6,863 nucleotides of DNA from Syntrophomonadaceae bacterium (GTDB lineage: Bacteria; Bacillota; Syntrophomonadia; Syntrophomonadales; Syntrophomonadaceae). A program made the position numbers and the translations under genes. Location of the stretch: positions 1 through 6,863 of the forward strand of contig JAQVWB010000106.1 of NCBI GenBank assembly GCA_028698695.1, read 5' to 3'. Below are positions 1 through 5,711 of the stretch, piece by piece. Position 1 is the stretch's first letter; every line of letters begins with the position of its first letter. Below the pieces are notes generated by a model. The model was not told the origin of the DNA. It worked only from the letters and a program-made list of their open reading frames with translations, and made no database searches.

Positions 1-145
1 CACATTCCAGGCCAACTTTGAACTGGTCCTTGGGCTGGGTTTGGTCTGGTTGCCCAGATTCATCTGACTTGCTGCAGCCAACTACTGCCATACACAAGCC
101 TAAAATCAGTATCAGGCACAAAGCTAATCTTGCCATCTTCTTCAT
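1..145 (-). CDS. Lipoprotein, probable family 3 (amino acid type) ABC transporter solute-binding protein, N-terminal part
   Basis: Only the first 48 codons are in the window; the gene runs off the low-coordinate edge. The ATG at 145 is preceded by AAGGAG (155-160) with a 9-nt spacer, which fixes the start. The product opens with a positively charged stretch (MKKMAR), a hydrophobic core at about residues 7-22 and a lipobox-like VVGC with the lipidated Cys at residue 24. A polar Ser/Gln/Asp/Pro-rich linker follows, as in a membrane-anchored lipoprotein. The mature domain begins FKVGLEC at residues 42-48. This resembles the first beta strand of family 3 solute-binding proteins of clostridia, where a similar strand precedes an APF(N/E) motif. 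The lipoprotein assignment is firm, but the amino acid binding role rests on a few residues. It lies 303 bp past ccsA and is probably a separate unit. Confidence 0.7.
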   Translation of the reverse strand, partial: MKKMARLALCLILILGLCMAVVGCSKSDESGQPDQTQPKDQFKVGLEC

Positions 146-154
146 TGTTAATCT

Positions 155-160
155 CTCCTT
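155..160 (-). promoter_or_regulatory. Ribosome binding site of the lipoprotein gene
   Basis: AAGGAG on the minus strand lies 9 nt before the ATG at 145. This is a near-ideal site and is the main reason for calling a gene in a reading frame that is cut short by the window edge. Confidence 0.8.
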
Positions 161-190
161 CAGTAACTTAATAAAGTTTCCCATTATTTC

Positions 191-215
191 ATCAAGGCAT
201 ACAGCTCACCTTGAT
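191..215 (-). repeat. Inverted repeat in the lipoprotein gene leader
   Basis: Seven-base perfect arms (ATCAAGG at 191-197, CCTTGAT at 209-215) flank an 11-nt spacer. The centre lies about 58 bp before the lipoprotein ATG. One arm overlaps the possible -35 TTGATG, so the repeat could be an operator. It could equally be an RNA hairpin. No T-run follows on either strand, so it is not an ordinary terminator. Confidence 0.45.
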
Positions 216-272
216 CAAAAACTCACACCAGCATGTAAAGTCAGTCCTGAAAATATTCATCGCCAACTTCCC

Positions 273-306
273 CTGCCTGATCTTCCACAATGTTTAAGTC
301 AGGCAG
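273..306 (-). repeat. 8-bp perfect inverted repeat, possible leader hairpin
   Basis: The arms CTGCCTGA (273-280) and TCAGGCAG (299-306) are perfectly complementary, with an 18-nt spacer. Three further pairs are possible inside if one base is bulged. The GC-rich stem stands out in an AT-rich intergenic region. No T-run follows in either direction. It may be part of a structured 5' leader of the lipoprotein gene or a protein-binding site; the function is unknown. Confidence 0.45.
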
Positions 307-448
307 TCTCCGTTTCCGCTATATAAATGTCACTGTTACAATTCGAGCAGAACAGACAAATTCCTTCAAACTTTTTTCCCACTGCAGATAATATAACACA
401 AACTTTGAAATTACGTAGCTGAAGTTTCTTGTAAGAATAGTGAAAAAG

Positions 449-1231
449 TTACACATAACTATGCAAACCTGGTAATAAAACACTGACGCCAAAAAGAGTA
501 AACATGACTATCGCAAAACCGATTACTACCATCCAGGCACTTTTTCGTCCTTTCCAGTCATAGCTATGACGGCTATGCAGATAAGCTGCATAAACCAGCC
601 ATGTAACCAAAGACCAGGTCTCTTTTGGGTCCCAAGTCCACCAGCTGCCCCAAACCTCCTCAGCCCAAACAGCTCCGGTAATAATAACGATAGTTAAAAA
701 GGTAAATCCCAATACTACTAGTTTATATATTCTTTCATCTACGGCTGATAAGCTCAAATCAGTCTCCTGTGCTCTTCCCAGATAAATAATTCCCAGACAT
801 GCTGCCAACGCAAATGAACCATAGGCAACTACCGCCGTTGCAACATGAGCATAAAGCCATCCACTCTGTAAAGCCGGCATTAATGGCCGAATTTCTGAAG
901 AGAAGGTACTGGCCACTGATAAGAGCAGGATTGCCAGTAATGCAACTGAGATGTCAAATAGAGGTGAGACTAAACCCCGGCGGACAAATATAGCAAATAT
1001 CAGAATCCCGCCCGCGAAAAGCAGGGTAAACTCGTAAGAATTAGCAAAGGGAATTCGTCCCCCTATAGTGGTTCTAACCACTATCAAGGCTATAAAAGCA
1101 ATTACCGCCATAATTAATAGCACCGAGCTAATAAAACTACTACGCCCGAACGGCTTCCAAAGTCTTATGAGATTTGCAGTTACAACCAACAACAATAAGA
1201 CAAAAAGTATATTCAGTAAGGTATTCTCCAT
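449..1231 (-). CDS. ccsA: Cytochrome c biogenesis protein CcsA/ResC (System II heme handling subunit)
   Basis: This integral membrane protein of 260 residues works with ResB to move heme across the cytoplasmic membrane and attach it to apocytochromes c. About eight hydrophobic segments are visible. The diagnostic tryptophan-rich heme-handling motif WGSWWTWDPKETW is at about residues 194-206. The histidines expected for the heme-binding sites are present: H129 (in the segment LYAHV), H219 and H257 (GLHSY near the C-terminus). A FANSYEF segment near residue 62 also matches the family. The ATG at 1231 overlaps the resB stop as TGATG and has GGGGG 7 nt upstream, so it is preferred over the TTG one codon earlier. 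This implies translational coupling to resB. The short length is usual for stand-alone CcsA, which is not fused to ResB here. Its position behind nrfHA suggests it serves the nitrite reductase hemes. Confidence 0.95.
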   Translation of the reverse strand: MENTLLNILFVLLLLVVTANLIRLWKPFGRSSFISSVLLIMAVIAFIALIVVRTTIGGRIPFANSYEFTLLFAGGILIFAIFVRRGLVSPLFDISVALLAILLLSVASTFSSEIRPLMPALQSGWLYAHVATAVVAYGSFALAACLGIIYLGRAQETDLSLSAVDERIYKLVVLGFTFLTIVIITGAVWAEEVWGSWWTWDPKETWSLVTWLVYAAYLHSRHSYDWKGRKSAWMVVIGFAIVMFTLFGVSVLLPGLHSYV

Positions 1232-2256
1232 CAATTAGCCCCCTTTTTGTCCATAAATACAAACCAATAACGCATGCCCAGGCCCGCTAACAAAATAATG
1301 AACCCGGCAAACACCATATATACACCCGAGTCCTGCTTAATCTGCAATCCCGAATAAGGGAAGAAGATATCAAAACGCAGATGATAAGACCCCAGATGGA
1401 CTTCATCCCCAACTGGGATGATAGCCATATCTACAATTTTACCCTGCTGCAAAAGGGTTAACCACACATGGGGGTGATTAGGCAGGGGGCTTTTGGAATG
1501 GATGCCGCTTTCACTATCCTCAAAATCCGGCAGAAATATTGCCTGCACTTTTATCTGTTCCTTTTCATCAAACAGAAAATAGTCTTTGTCTTTCAGACTA
1601 ATAATAGTTCCCGTTGTATCAGTAAGATTAGTTAACTGCATTACCCAGCCCCAGGTGCTCTGATAAATCTTTAAACTGCCCGCTTTTAAGGGATGATTAA
1701 CCGAAATACTTTGTTCAATATTTTTACCCTTGTAATTTATTAAGCTTAAATCACTGCTATATTGACGAGGTTGAAAATCAGGATAATAATCAATTTTAAA
1801 GTCATTTAATGTTAGTCTTCCATTCTCAAAACCGTAATTGTTTAGAGATACGGTCTGTCCCCTGGCAATTTCAATAAAGGAACTATGAGAATAACCCAGT
1901 GACCATAATGCTCCGATCAGTATGAACACAACCGCCAGATGCATTAACAACGAGGCTAATACGGTAATCTTTTTTACCCGGCGCAGTCGTTGATAAGCAC
2001 AGGTCAGGATACTTAAACATAACAGAATAATCAGCAGCTGAAACCACCATACATGATACAGGGTTCCTAACCCCAGACCATTAATAATCAAACTGGTAAT
2101 TTCCCCATAATGTTGCATATAAAAAGTCGGTGTCTGTCCCTGAGGTATAAATGTCCCCAGGGCACTAACAACACCGACAATTAATAATAAATAAATAGCG
2201 GTCTGCATGGAAGCCAACGTCTGCGTCAATTGCTTTAACCATTTATTAATCATCAT
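1231..2256 (-). CDS. resB: Cytochrome c biogenesis protein ResB/Ccs1 (System II)
   Basis: This is the partner of CcsA in System II cytochrome c synthesis. It is thought to present apocytochrome and help form the heme ligase on the outer face of the membrane. The 341 residues show the family layout: TM1 at about 20-37 ending in the typical ALGTFIPQ, TM2 at about 69-86, TM3 at about 100-120 with H106 inside it, a large extracytoplasmic domain (about 122-310), and TM4 at about 312-334. The domain contains the YYPDFQPRQYSSDL region (157-170), NHPL (187-190) and YQSTWGW (198-204), which are common in ResB proteins. It is shorter than the roughly 540-residue Bacillus ResB but similar to short clostridial forms. 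The start is ATG 2256 or the adjacent ATG 2253; GAGGTGG (2268-2274) is a suitable ribosome binding site. It begins 37 nt after nrfA, which supports one operon. Confidence 0.93.
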   Translation of the reverse strand: MMINKWLKQLTQTLASMQTAIYLLLIVGVVSALGTFIPQGQTPTFYMQHYGEITSLIINGLGLGTLYHVWWFQLLIILLCLSILTCAYQRLRRVKKITVLASLLMHLAVVFILIGALWSLGYSHSSFIEIARGQTVSLNNYGFENGRLTLNDFKIDYYPDFQPRQYSSDLSLINYKGKNIEQSISVNHPLKAGSLKIYQSTWGWVMQLTNLTDTTGTIISLKDKDYFLFDEKEQIKVQAIFLPDFEDSESGIHSKSPLPNHPHVWLTLLQQGKIVDMAIIPVGDEVHLGSYHLRFDIFFPYSGLQIKQDSGVYMVFAGFIILLAGLGMRYWFVFMDKKGAN

Positions 2257-2293
2257 TTAAACTATAACCACCTCAGTATGCTTTTTCATTTAT

Positions 2294-3544
2294 TTACTTA
2301 AGCCCTCTGGCTTCACGGGCAGTTTGGGCCGATTTATGAGCAATATCAATAGCCCTGCCCAGATAATTCAAGGTTTCAGTAGGGTTATGGACTCCATAGC
2401 CATTGGTAACAACTACAAAATCCAGATACCATTGAGCCTGGCGATGAAGCTCCTGAGCTTCTTTTAACTTCGTCTGATCAACATTTGCTGCTGCCTGGCT
2501 AATCTTGAGTTCATTAATCGCTGCAACTACTGCATTACCTGCCAAATCCTGAGTCTGTTTTACCTGACTCTGGATAGTTTCCACCCGGTTAATTAACCAT
2601 TCAGTCCCATTACGGTGACAGGTGGTACAACTTTGCTCAATATTGTTTAATGGACTTTGCCATACATGAGAACTGATTTTCTTGCTGCCTACTTTCGTAT
2701 AGGGCATATGACAGTCTGCACAGGCCAAACCTGCCGACTGATGAGTACTGTTCATATAAGTCTCATATTCGGCATGTCGCGGCTTCACCATTCCGGCCCC
2801 TGAATCAGGATGCACCCACTCAGCAAAACCTTTTTCATCATAATAAGCCAGAATCTGATCTGCTTTTACCCCGTTATCCCAGGGGAAAGTAATTTTCTTC
2901 GTTTCGGGGTAAAAATAATATGTGACATGACATTGGGCACAGACCAGACTGCGCATTTCCTGTTGAGATATATTATCCAAATCTTTGCCTTGTCGCTGTA
3001 AAGCCTCCACCAGAGCCGGTCGGGTTAATCTTAATTCCATGGTTTTGGGATCATGACAATCCAGACAACCAATTGGTTCAGTAATTTGTCCCTTCATTTC
3101 ATCAAAGGACATCAAATAATATTGTTCACCATACTTTTGCATCATTTCCGGTACCTGAGTAGATTTACAGGTAAAACATGAAGCCCCGGCCTTTTTCCTG
3201 GCGGGATTAATGGCTAGTATATCTTCAATAGTATAAACATGGGCACGAGGTTCATTATACTCTTTGGAAAAGCCAAATCCGGCATAAATAGCGGTTAAAT
3301 AAGGTTTAGAATCAAAATGCGAGGGTTTTTCTGTGTTGGCATAATTAGCCTGATAGCTATCCCAATGAGCCGGATAATATTTAGCCCATTCCCGGGAGCT
3401 GGTTTCATTGGCAGCAATTTCTCCCTGAGGGCCCTCCAACACCACTTCATTATTACGGTTAAAAAAGAATATTCCCGCTCCCAGCACTAATACCAGAACC
3501 GGTATGGTAATCACAAGCAGCTTTTTGACTCTACCAGATTTCAA
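2294..3544 (-). CDS. nrfA: Ammonia-forming cytochrome c nitrite reductase, catalytic subunit NrfA (pentaheme)
   Basis: NrfA reduces nitrite to ammonium with six electrons on the outer face of the membrane. The 416-residue product has an N-terminal hydrophobic segment (about 7-28, no lipobox), which is either a signal peptide or an uncleaved anchor. The five heme motifs are in the expected order: CFTCK (123-127, active-site heme with Lys ligand), CLDCH (160-164), CAQCH (202-206), CADCH (275-279) and CTTCH (306-310). By alignment with Escherichia coli and Wolinella NrfA, Y209 and H257 are active-site residues and R116 is the likely catalytic arginine. At the calcium-binding positions it has T208 instead of Glu and R256 instead of Gln, suggesting a calcium-independent enzyme. 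It is shorter than E. coli NrfA (478 residues) because the C-terminal region is reduced. The start is TTG 3544, with GGGAGG 10 nt upstream and no ATG close by. It follows nrfH by 18 nt. Confidence 0.97.
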   Translation of the reverse strand: MKSGRVKKLLVITIPVLVLVLGAGIFFFNRNNEVVLEGPQGEIAANETSSREWAKYYPAHWDSYQANYANTEKPSHFDSKPYLTAIYAGFGFSKEYNEPRAHVYTIEDILAINPARKKAGASCFTCKSTQVPEMMQKYGEQYYLMSFDEMKGQITEPIGCLDCHDPKTMELRLTRPALVEALQRQGKDLDNISQQEMRSLVCAQCHVTYYFYPETKKITFPWDNGVKADQILAYYDEKGFAEWVHPDSGAGMVKPRHAEYETYMNSTHQSAGLACADCHMPYTKVGSKKISSHVWQSPLNNIEQSCTTCHRNGTEWLINRVETIQSQVKQTQDLAGNAVVAAINELKISQAAANVDQTKLKEAQELHRQAQWYLDFVVVTNGYGVHNPTETLNYLGRAIDIAHKSAQTAREARGLK

Positions 3545-3562
3545 ACGCTCACTTCCTCCCCA

Positions 3563-3991
3563 TTATTTTTCATGAACAATTTCCTGATGACAATGAAAAC
3601 AATCGCTTCCCCCATTATGGCTGGTATCACCAATATCAGCCATGATATCACCATGACAACGCATACAATTGCCCTGTAAAACTATCTTGCTCAATTCTGT
3701 AGCACGAATTTCAGCCGGGGTCGTATTGGTTACTACCCGATATACATCCCGCGTACCAGTATAAGCGGCAAAAGCACTGCCAGTTACCAGGCCATGGGGA
3801 TCATGGCAATCACCACAATTTGCTGCATTTACATGAGGAGAATGAAGATAGGTCGATACTTGTTCATCCATGGCATGGCATCCACAGCAAAAACCTGCTT
3901 CTGCCAATCCCAGGGCAGGAATCTTAACCATTAACATTGCAGAAAAACCAAGAACCGCCAGAACTCCCAGCCATATCAGTGTTTTCTTCAT
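3563..3991 (-). CDS. nrfH: Cytochrome c nitrite reductase small subunit NrfH (tetraheme menaquinol dehydrogenase)
   Basis: NrfH is the NapC/NirT-family membrane anchor that takes electrons from menaquinol and passes them to NrfA. The 142-residue product has one N-terminal membrane helix (about 4-22) and four CxxCH heme motifs: CCGCH (35-39), CGDCH (59-63), CMRCH (109-113) and CFHCH (131-135). M41, two residues after the first heme histidine, matches the methionine that ligates heme 1 in Desulfovibrio NrfH. The first motif carries an extra cysteine (C36) at a variable position. The ATG at 3991 is chosen because AGGAG (4006-4010) lies 14 nt upstream and the membrane helix then begins at once. 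A GTG at 4033 would add 14 polar residues and has no ribosome binding site. It is the first gene of the nrfH-nrfA-resB-ccsA operon. Confidence 0.96.
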   Translation of the reverse strand: MKKTLIWLGVLAVLGFSAMLMVKIPALGLAEAGFCCGCHAMDEQVSTYLHSPHVNAANCGDCHDPHGLVTGSAFAAYTGTRDVYRVVTNTTPAEIRATELSKIVLQGNCMRCHGDIMADIGDTSHNGGSDCFHCHQEIVHEK

Positions 3992-4005
3992 GTAGCCAGT
4001 ACCAT

Positions 4006-4010
4006 CTCCT
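4006..4010 (-). promoter_or_regulatory. Ribosome binding site that sets the nrfH start
   Basis: AGGAG on the minus strand lies 14 nt before ATG 3991. The spacing is somewhat long, but no comparable site precedes the upstream in-frame GTG at 4033. The ATG is therefore the better start. Confidence 0.6.
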
Positions 4011-4034
4011 TTCCGGGAAGTCTGATACTTCACT

Positions 4035-4060
4035 ATAAATATTTGGTTAAGAATATTTAT
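4035..4060 (-). promoter_or_regulatory. AT-rich inverted repeat in the nrfH leader, possible operator
   Basis: Nine-base perfect arms (ATAAATATT at 4035-4043, AATATTTAT at 4052-4060) flank the 8-nt spacer TGGTTAAG. It lies between the candidate -10 (4078-4083) and the ribosome binding site, so a bound repressor would block transcription of the nrf operon. Such sites are common for nitrite-, NO- or redox-responsive regulators, but this one does not clearly match a consensus I can name. It could also be a weak RNA hairpin. Confidence 0.45.
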
Positions 4061-4077
4061 CCATTTGCCTTTAAATT

Positions 4078-4104
4078 ATTATAATATTTCGACATATAAG
4101 CCAA
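4078..4104 (-). promoter_or_regulatory. Candidate sigma-A type promoter of the nrfHA operon
   Basis: On the minus strand a perfect TATAAT (4078-4083) lies 15 nt after TTGGCT (4099-4104), or 16 nt after TTTGGC (4100-4105). The -35 match and spacing are imperfect, so an activator may be needed. The predicted start near 4071 would give a leader of about 80 nt. It is the best promoter match between the operon 1 terminator and nrfH. Confidence 0.45.
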
Positions 4105-4129
4105 ATTATCCTGCTAAAAGAGGAACTGC

Positions 4130-4156
4130 TCACTGTAAATCAGGAATGTCCAGTGA
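4130..4156. repeat. Short inverted repeat upstream of the nrf promoter
   Basis: Six-base arms TCACTG (4130-4135) and CAGTGA (4151-4156) are separated by 15 nt. The centre is about 70 bp upstream of the predicted nrf transcription start, which suits an activator site. The arms are short and the spacing is wider than for a CRP/FNR site, so it may be chance. Confidence 0.25.
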
Positions 4157-4204
4157 ATAAGCAATAACTGTTAAAACGCAAATCAGATTCCATATAATAA
4201 ATTA

Positions 4205-4245
4205 AAGGGACCAATGAGACAATTAATTTGTTTCGTTGGTCCCTT
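4205..4245 (-). terminator. Rho-independent terminator of the FmdE-containing operon
   Basis: The arms 4205-4222 and 4228-4245 pair over about 18 positions around a 5-nt loop. The outer ten pairs are perfect (AAGGGACCAA with TTGGTCCCTT). Two inner positions (4215/4235 and 4218/4232) are A-C mismatches in the minus-strand RNA. The hairpin begins 17 nt after the fmdE-like stop codon and is followed on the minus strand by the T-rich tract TTTAATTTATT. It separates operon 1 from the nrf promoter region. The T-run is interrupted, but the position and strength of the stem make the call sound. Confidence 0.8.
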
Positions 4246-4262
4246 ATGAGTGCATAGATAAT

Positions 4263-4850
4263 TTACCCAATACAGGAAGTGCATAATTTCTCAGAGTTGC
4301 GTTCTGTAACCCATGGTTCCATCACCTGCTCACCACAACGGGAACAATTAATAGCGGGATATAGTCGTGGTTTGCCCGGAATGTTCATCTGAACAAAATC
4401 CACCTTAAATAACTCCTCATCGGAAAGTTTCAGTAACTCCTCGCCTCTGAGTTTACGCAGACGAATGAACTCCTGTATCTCTTCCTGAGTGGCAGTTCCC
4501 AGTTTGAATTTGTGATGAAGTTTCAAGGGTTCGTTCGAAGACCATAAAGGGGCATGTAATACCAGTCTAACTCCCTTACCGCTTTTTTTCTCCAATAGGC
4601 TGAAGGCTTGTTTCCCCTGATTATTAATAATCAGGTTATCATTGCCCAGCGTGCATCCGGTATTGAGTTGAAATGCATCTATACCACATAAATCATTCTC
4701 GGCTACTACCAGATGGGTAGGTGCTAGTGAGGGTTGATCCAGTTTCAGTAAACTCCTCGCATACCAACAGGCTCTATGTCCTACTACGATACCCGGGCAT
4801 ATATGTCCATGAAATTGTACAGTTTGTTCCCAATCAGCAAAATAAGGCAT
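4263..4850 (-). CDS. FmdE-family protein with C-terminal zinc finger
   Basis: The product has 195 residues. The N-terminal domain (about 5-115) has the FmdE hallmarks: HGHICPG (14-20), ENDLCGIDAFQ (51-61) and TGCTLGNDN (64-72). These supply the conserved His and Cys residues thought to bind metal. A helical, charged linker (about 120-155) leads to a four-cysteine zinc finger, with CSRC at 169-172 and CTSC at 190-193. The family is named after a subunit of molybdenum formylmethanofuran dehydrogenase. Many bacteria with FmdE proteins lack that enzyme, so no reaction should be assigned by name; no other formylmethanofuran dehydrogenase gene is visible. The ATG at 4850 has AAGGGGG a few bases upstream and lies 15 nt after the TrmO-FmdE-like gene. 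It is the last gene of the operon and is followed by a terminator. Family membership is secure, the function unknown. Confidence 0.9.
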   Translation of the reverse strand: MPYFADWEQTVQFHGHICPGIVVGHRACWYARSLLKLDQPSLAPTHLVVAENDLCGIDAFQLNTGCTLGNDNLIINNQGKQAFSLLEKKSGKGVRLVLHAPLWSSNEPLKLHHKFKLGTATQEEIQEFIRLRKLRGEELLKLSDEELFKVDFVQMNIPGKPRLYPAINCSRCGEQVMEPWVTERNSEKLCTSCIG

Positions 4851-4865
4851 ACCAACAGCCCCCTT

Positions 4866-5711
4866 CTATTTATATTCAATTTCCAGGAGTTCTTTGTTAT
4901 CCATATCCCAAAAGTTATCCTGATTAATATGTTGCCTGCATGTCAGCACCAAGCTGTGTTCACCTTTAGTCCATTGACTTTGCAGCTTTTCATCAGACTC
5001 TATAAATGTAAAACGGACCGGATTGGCCAGGCGGGCTAAAGTCAATCCCTGAATTGTATCCGCCAGACATCTGGAGCCATATACTGTAATTAAAACATCA
5101 GGTTCGGTTACCTGTCCCAGATATTCGTCAGCTTCCAGCACCATACGCACTCCGGTGAGAAGATCATTACATTCTTCCTGATGATAAGTAAGGGCATGGC
5201 GATGAAAATGCTGTAACCGCATCTGTCGATTACAGGGGCGAATGTAAGGAGTTCTTGGTGAAAACACAATATCAGATTCATAATAAGGTTTAATATCCAA
5301 TACCGGAGTACCATTAATTGCATCCAATCCACTAACCCATAAATGATTGCCCTCAACTTGCTCCAGTTTTACTTTAGTCAGAGCAATTGGGTTAGGTCGG
5401 TTATATGCCCGTAAAGAGAATACCCCATATTCAGGCAAATCCGGGTTTACCCTGACCGGACGGGTTGACAATATGTTTCGGTCTGATTTATGAAACCATA
5501 ATAAAAGCCAGAGATGAGAATTCTCCTCTATACGCAGCAGGGCCTGTTGATAAGCCGGAAATATATCTACGCGGGCAAGTTTACCACCCATAGGCATCTT
5601 TAATGGATCATCAATATCAGTGTTCACAACACCAATGGCCTGAAGGTTAATATCTTCGTTAATAGTTATTCCCTCCCGATCAAAAATTTCAAGATTTTTT
5701 AAACATTCCAA
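4866..5711 (-). CDS. TrmO/TsaA (UPF0066) domain protein with a degenerate FmdE-like C-terminal domain
   Basis: The N-terminal part (about 22-158) is a TrmO/TsaA domain: IGVVN (26-30), SHLWLLLWFH (65-74), RPNPIAL (105-111) and GTPVLDIKPY (134-143). TrmO enzymes methylate N6-threonylcarbamoyladenosine at tRNA position 37 using SAM. Whether this member does so is unknown. The C-terminal part (about 165-281) aligns with the neighbouring FmdE protein by spacing: C181-x5-G187-x-R189, then C215-x2-D218-x2-Q221, T224, L228 and N230. It has lost the HGH motif and the TGC cysteine. TTG 5711 is the longest start; it overlaps the permease stop by 13 bp and has no ribosome binding site. A strong GGGAGGG (5671-5677) lies 7 nt before an in-frame ATT at 5663, which may be the true start and would remove 16 residues. 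Its place between a transporter and FmdE suggests a role other than housekeeping tRNA modification. Confidence 0.85.
   Translation of the reverse strand: MECLKNLEIFDREGITINEDINLQAIGVVNTDIDDPLKMPMGGKLARVDIFPAYQQALLRIEENSHLWLLLWFHKSDRNILSTRPVRVNPDLPEYGVFSLRAYNRPNPIALTKVKLEQVEGNHLWVSGLDAINGTPVLDIKPYYESDIVFSPRTPYIRPCNRQMRLQHFHRHALTYHQEECNDLLTGVRMVLEADEYLGQVTEPDVLITVYGSRCLADTIQGLTLARLANPVRFTFIESDEKLQSQWTKGEHSLVLTCRQHINQDNFWDMDNKELLEIEYK
5671..5677 (-). promoter_or_regulatory. Strong internal ribosome binding site pointing to an ATT start for the TrmO-like gene
   Basis: GGGAGGG on the minus strand ends 7 nt before ATT 5663, in frame with the TrmO-like gene. Starting there leaves 8 residues before the conserved IGVV strand, which suits the family. 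The upstream TTG at 5711 has no such site. ATT is a rare start codon (known from infC), so the call is tentative. Confidence 0.45.

Larger units (their letters stand above)
146..448. other. 303-bp non-coding region between ccsA and the lipoprotein gene
   Basis: No convincing gene is present on either strand. The region holds inverted repeats at 191-215 and 273-306, both upstream of the lipoprotein start. There is also a possible promoter on the minus strand: TTGATG (190-195), a 16-nt spacer and TATTAA (168-173). That promoter would start transcription almost at the ribosome binding site, so it would bypass the inverted repeats. No hairpin followed by a T-run is visible just after the ccsA stop. 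Operon 2 may therefore end by another mechanism or read into this region. I do not recognise a known riboswitch or T-box motif here. Confidence 0.6.

Noticed and set aside
209..218. TTGATCAA near the lipoprotein leader as an FNR site
   Set aside because: An FNR box needs TTGAT and ATCAA separated by 4 nt. Here the halves overlap without a spacer.
18..326. Open frame of 102 codons on the plus strand
   Set aside because: It lies antisense to the lipoprotein gene start, has no ribosome binding site, and its product matches no family I know. The minus strand there shows a clear ribosome binding site, signal peptide and lipobox.
365..430. Inverted AAACTT/AAGTTT as a terminator for ccsA
   Set aside because: It has only 6-bp AT-rich arms with a long loop and no following T-run.
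799..993. Plus-strand open frame inside ccsA
   Set aside because: It is a shadow of the well-supported CcsA reading frame, with no domain features of its own.
2810..3001. Plus-strand open frame inside nrfA
   Set aside because: It lies within the NrfA coding region between heme motifs, so the antisense frame has no independent support.
2294..3544. Possibility that the multiheme protein is an octaheme nitrite or tetrathionate reductase
   Set aside because: It has exactly five heme motifs, with CxxCK first and an adjacent NrfH, which is the NrfA pattern.
4263..4850. Naming the FmdE protein as a formylmethanofuran dehydrogenase subunit
   Set aside because: No catalytic Fmd/Fwd subunit is nearby and the family is widespread in bacteria without that pathway.
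4721..5039. Two overlapping plus-strand open frames across the FmdE/TrmO-like junction
   Set aside because: Both are antisense to two recognisable genes and show low-complexity shadow translations.
5108..5356. Second minus-strand frame inside the TrmO-like gene
   Set aside because: It overlaps the real gene fully in another frame and its product has no family resemblance.
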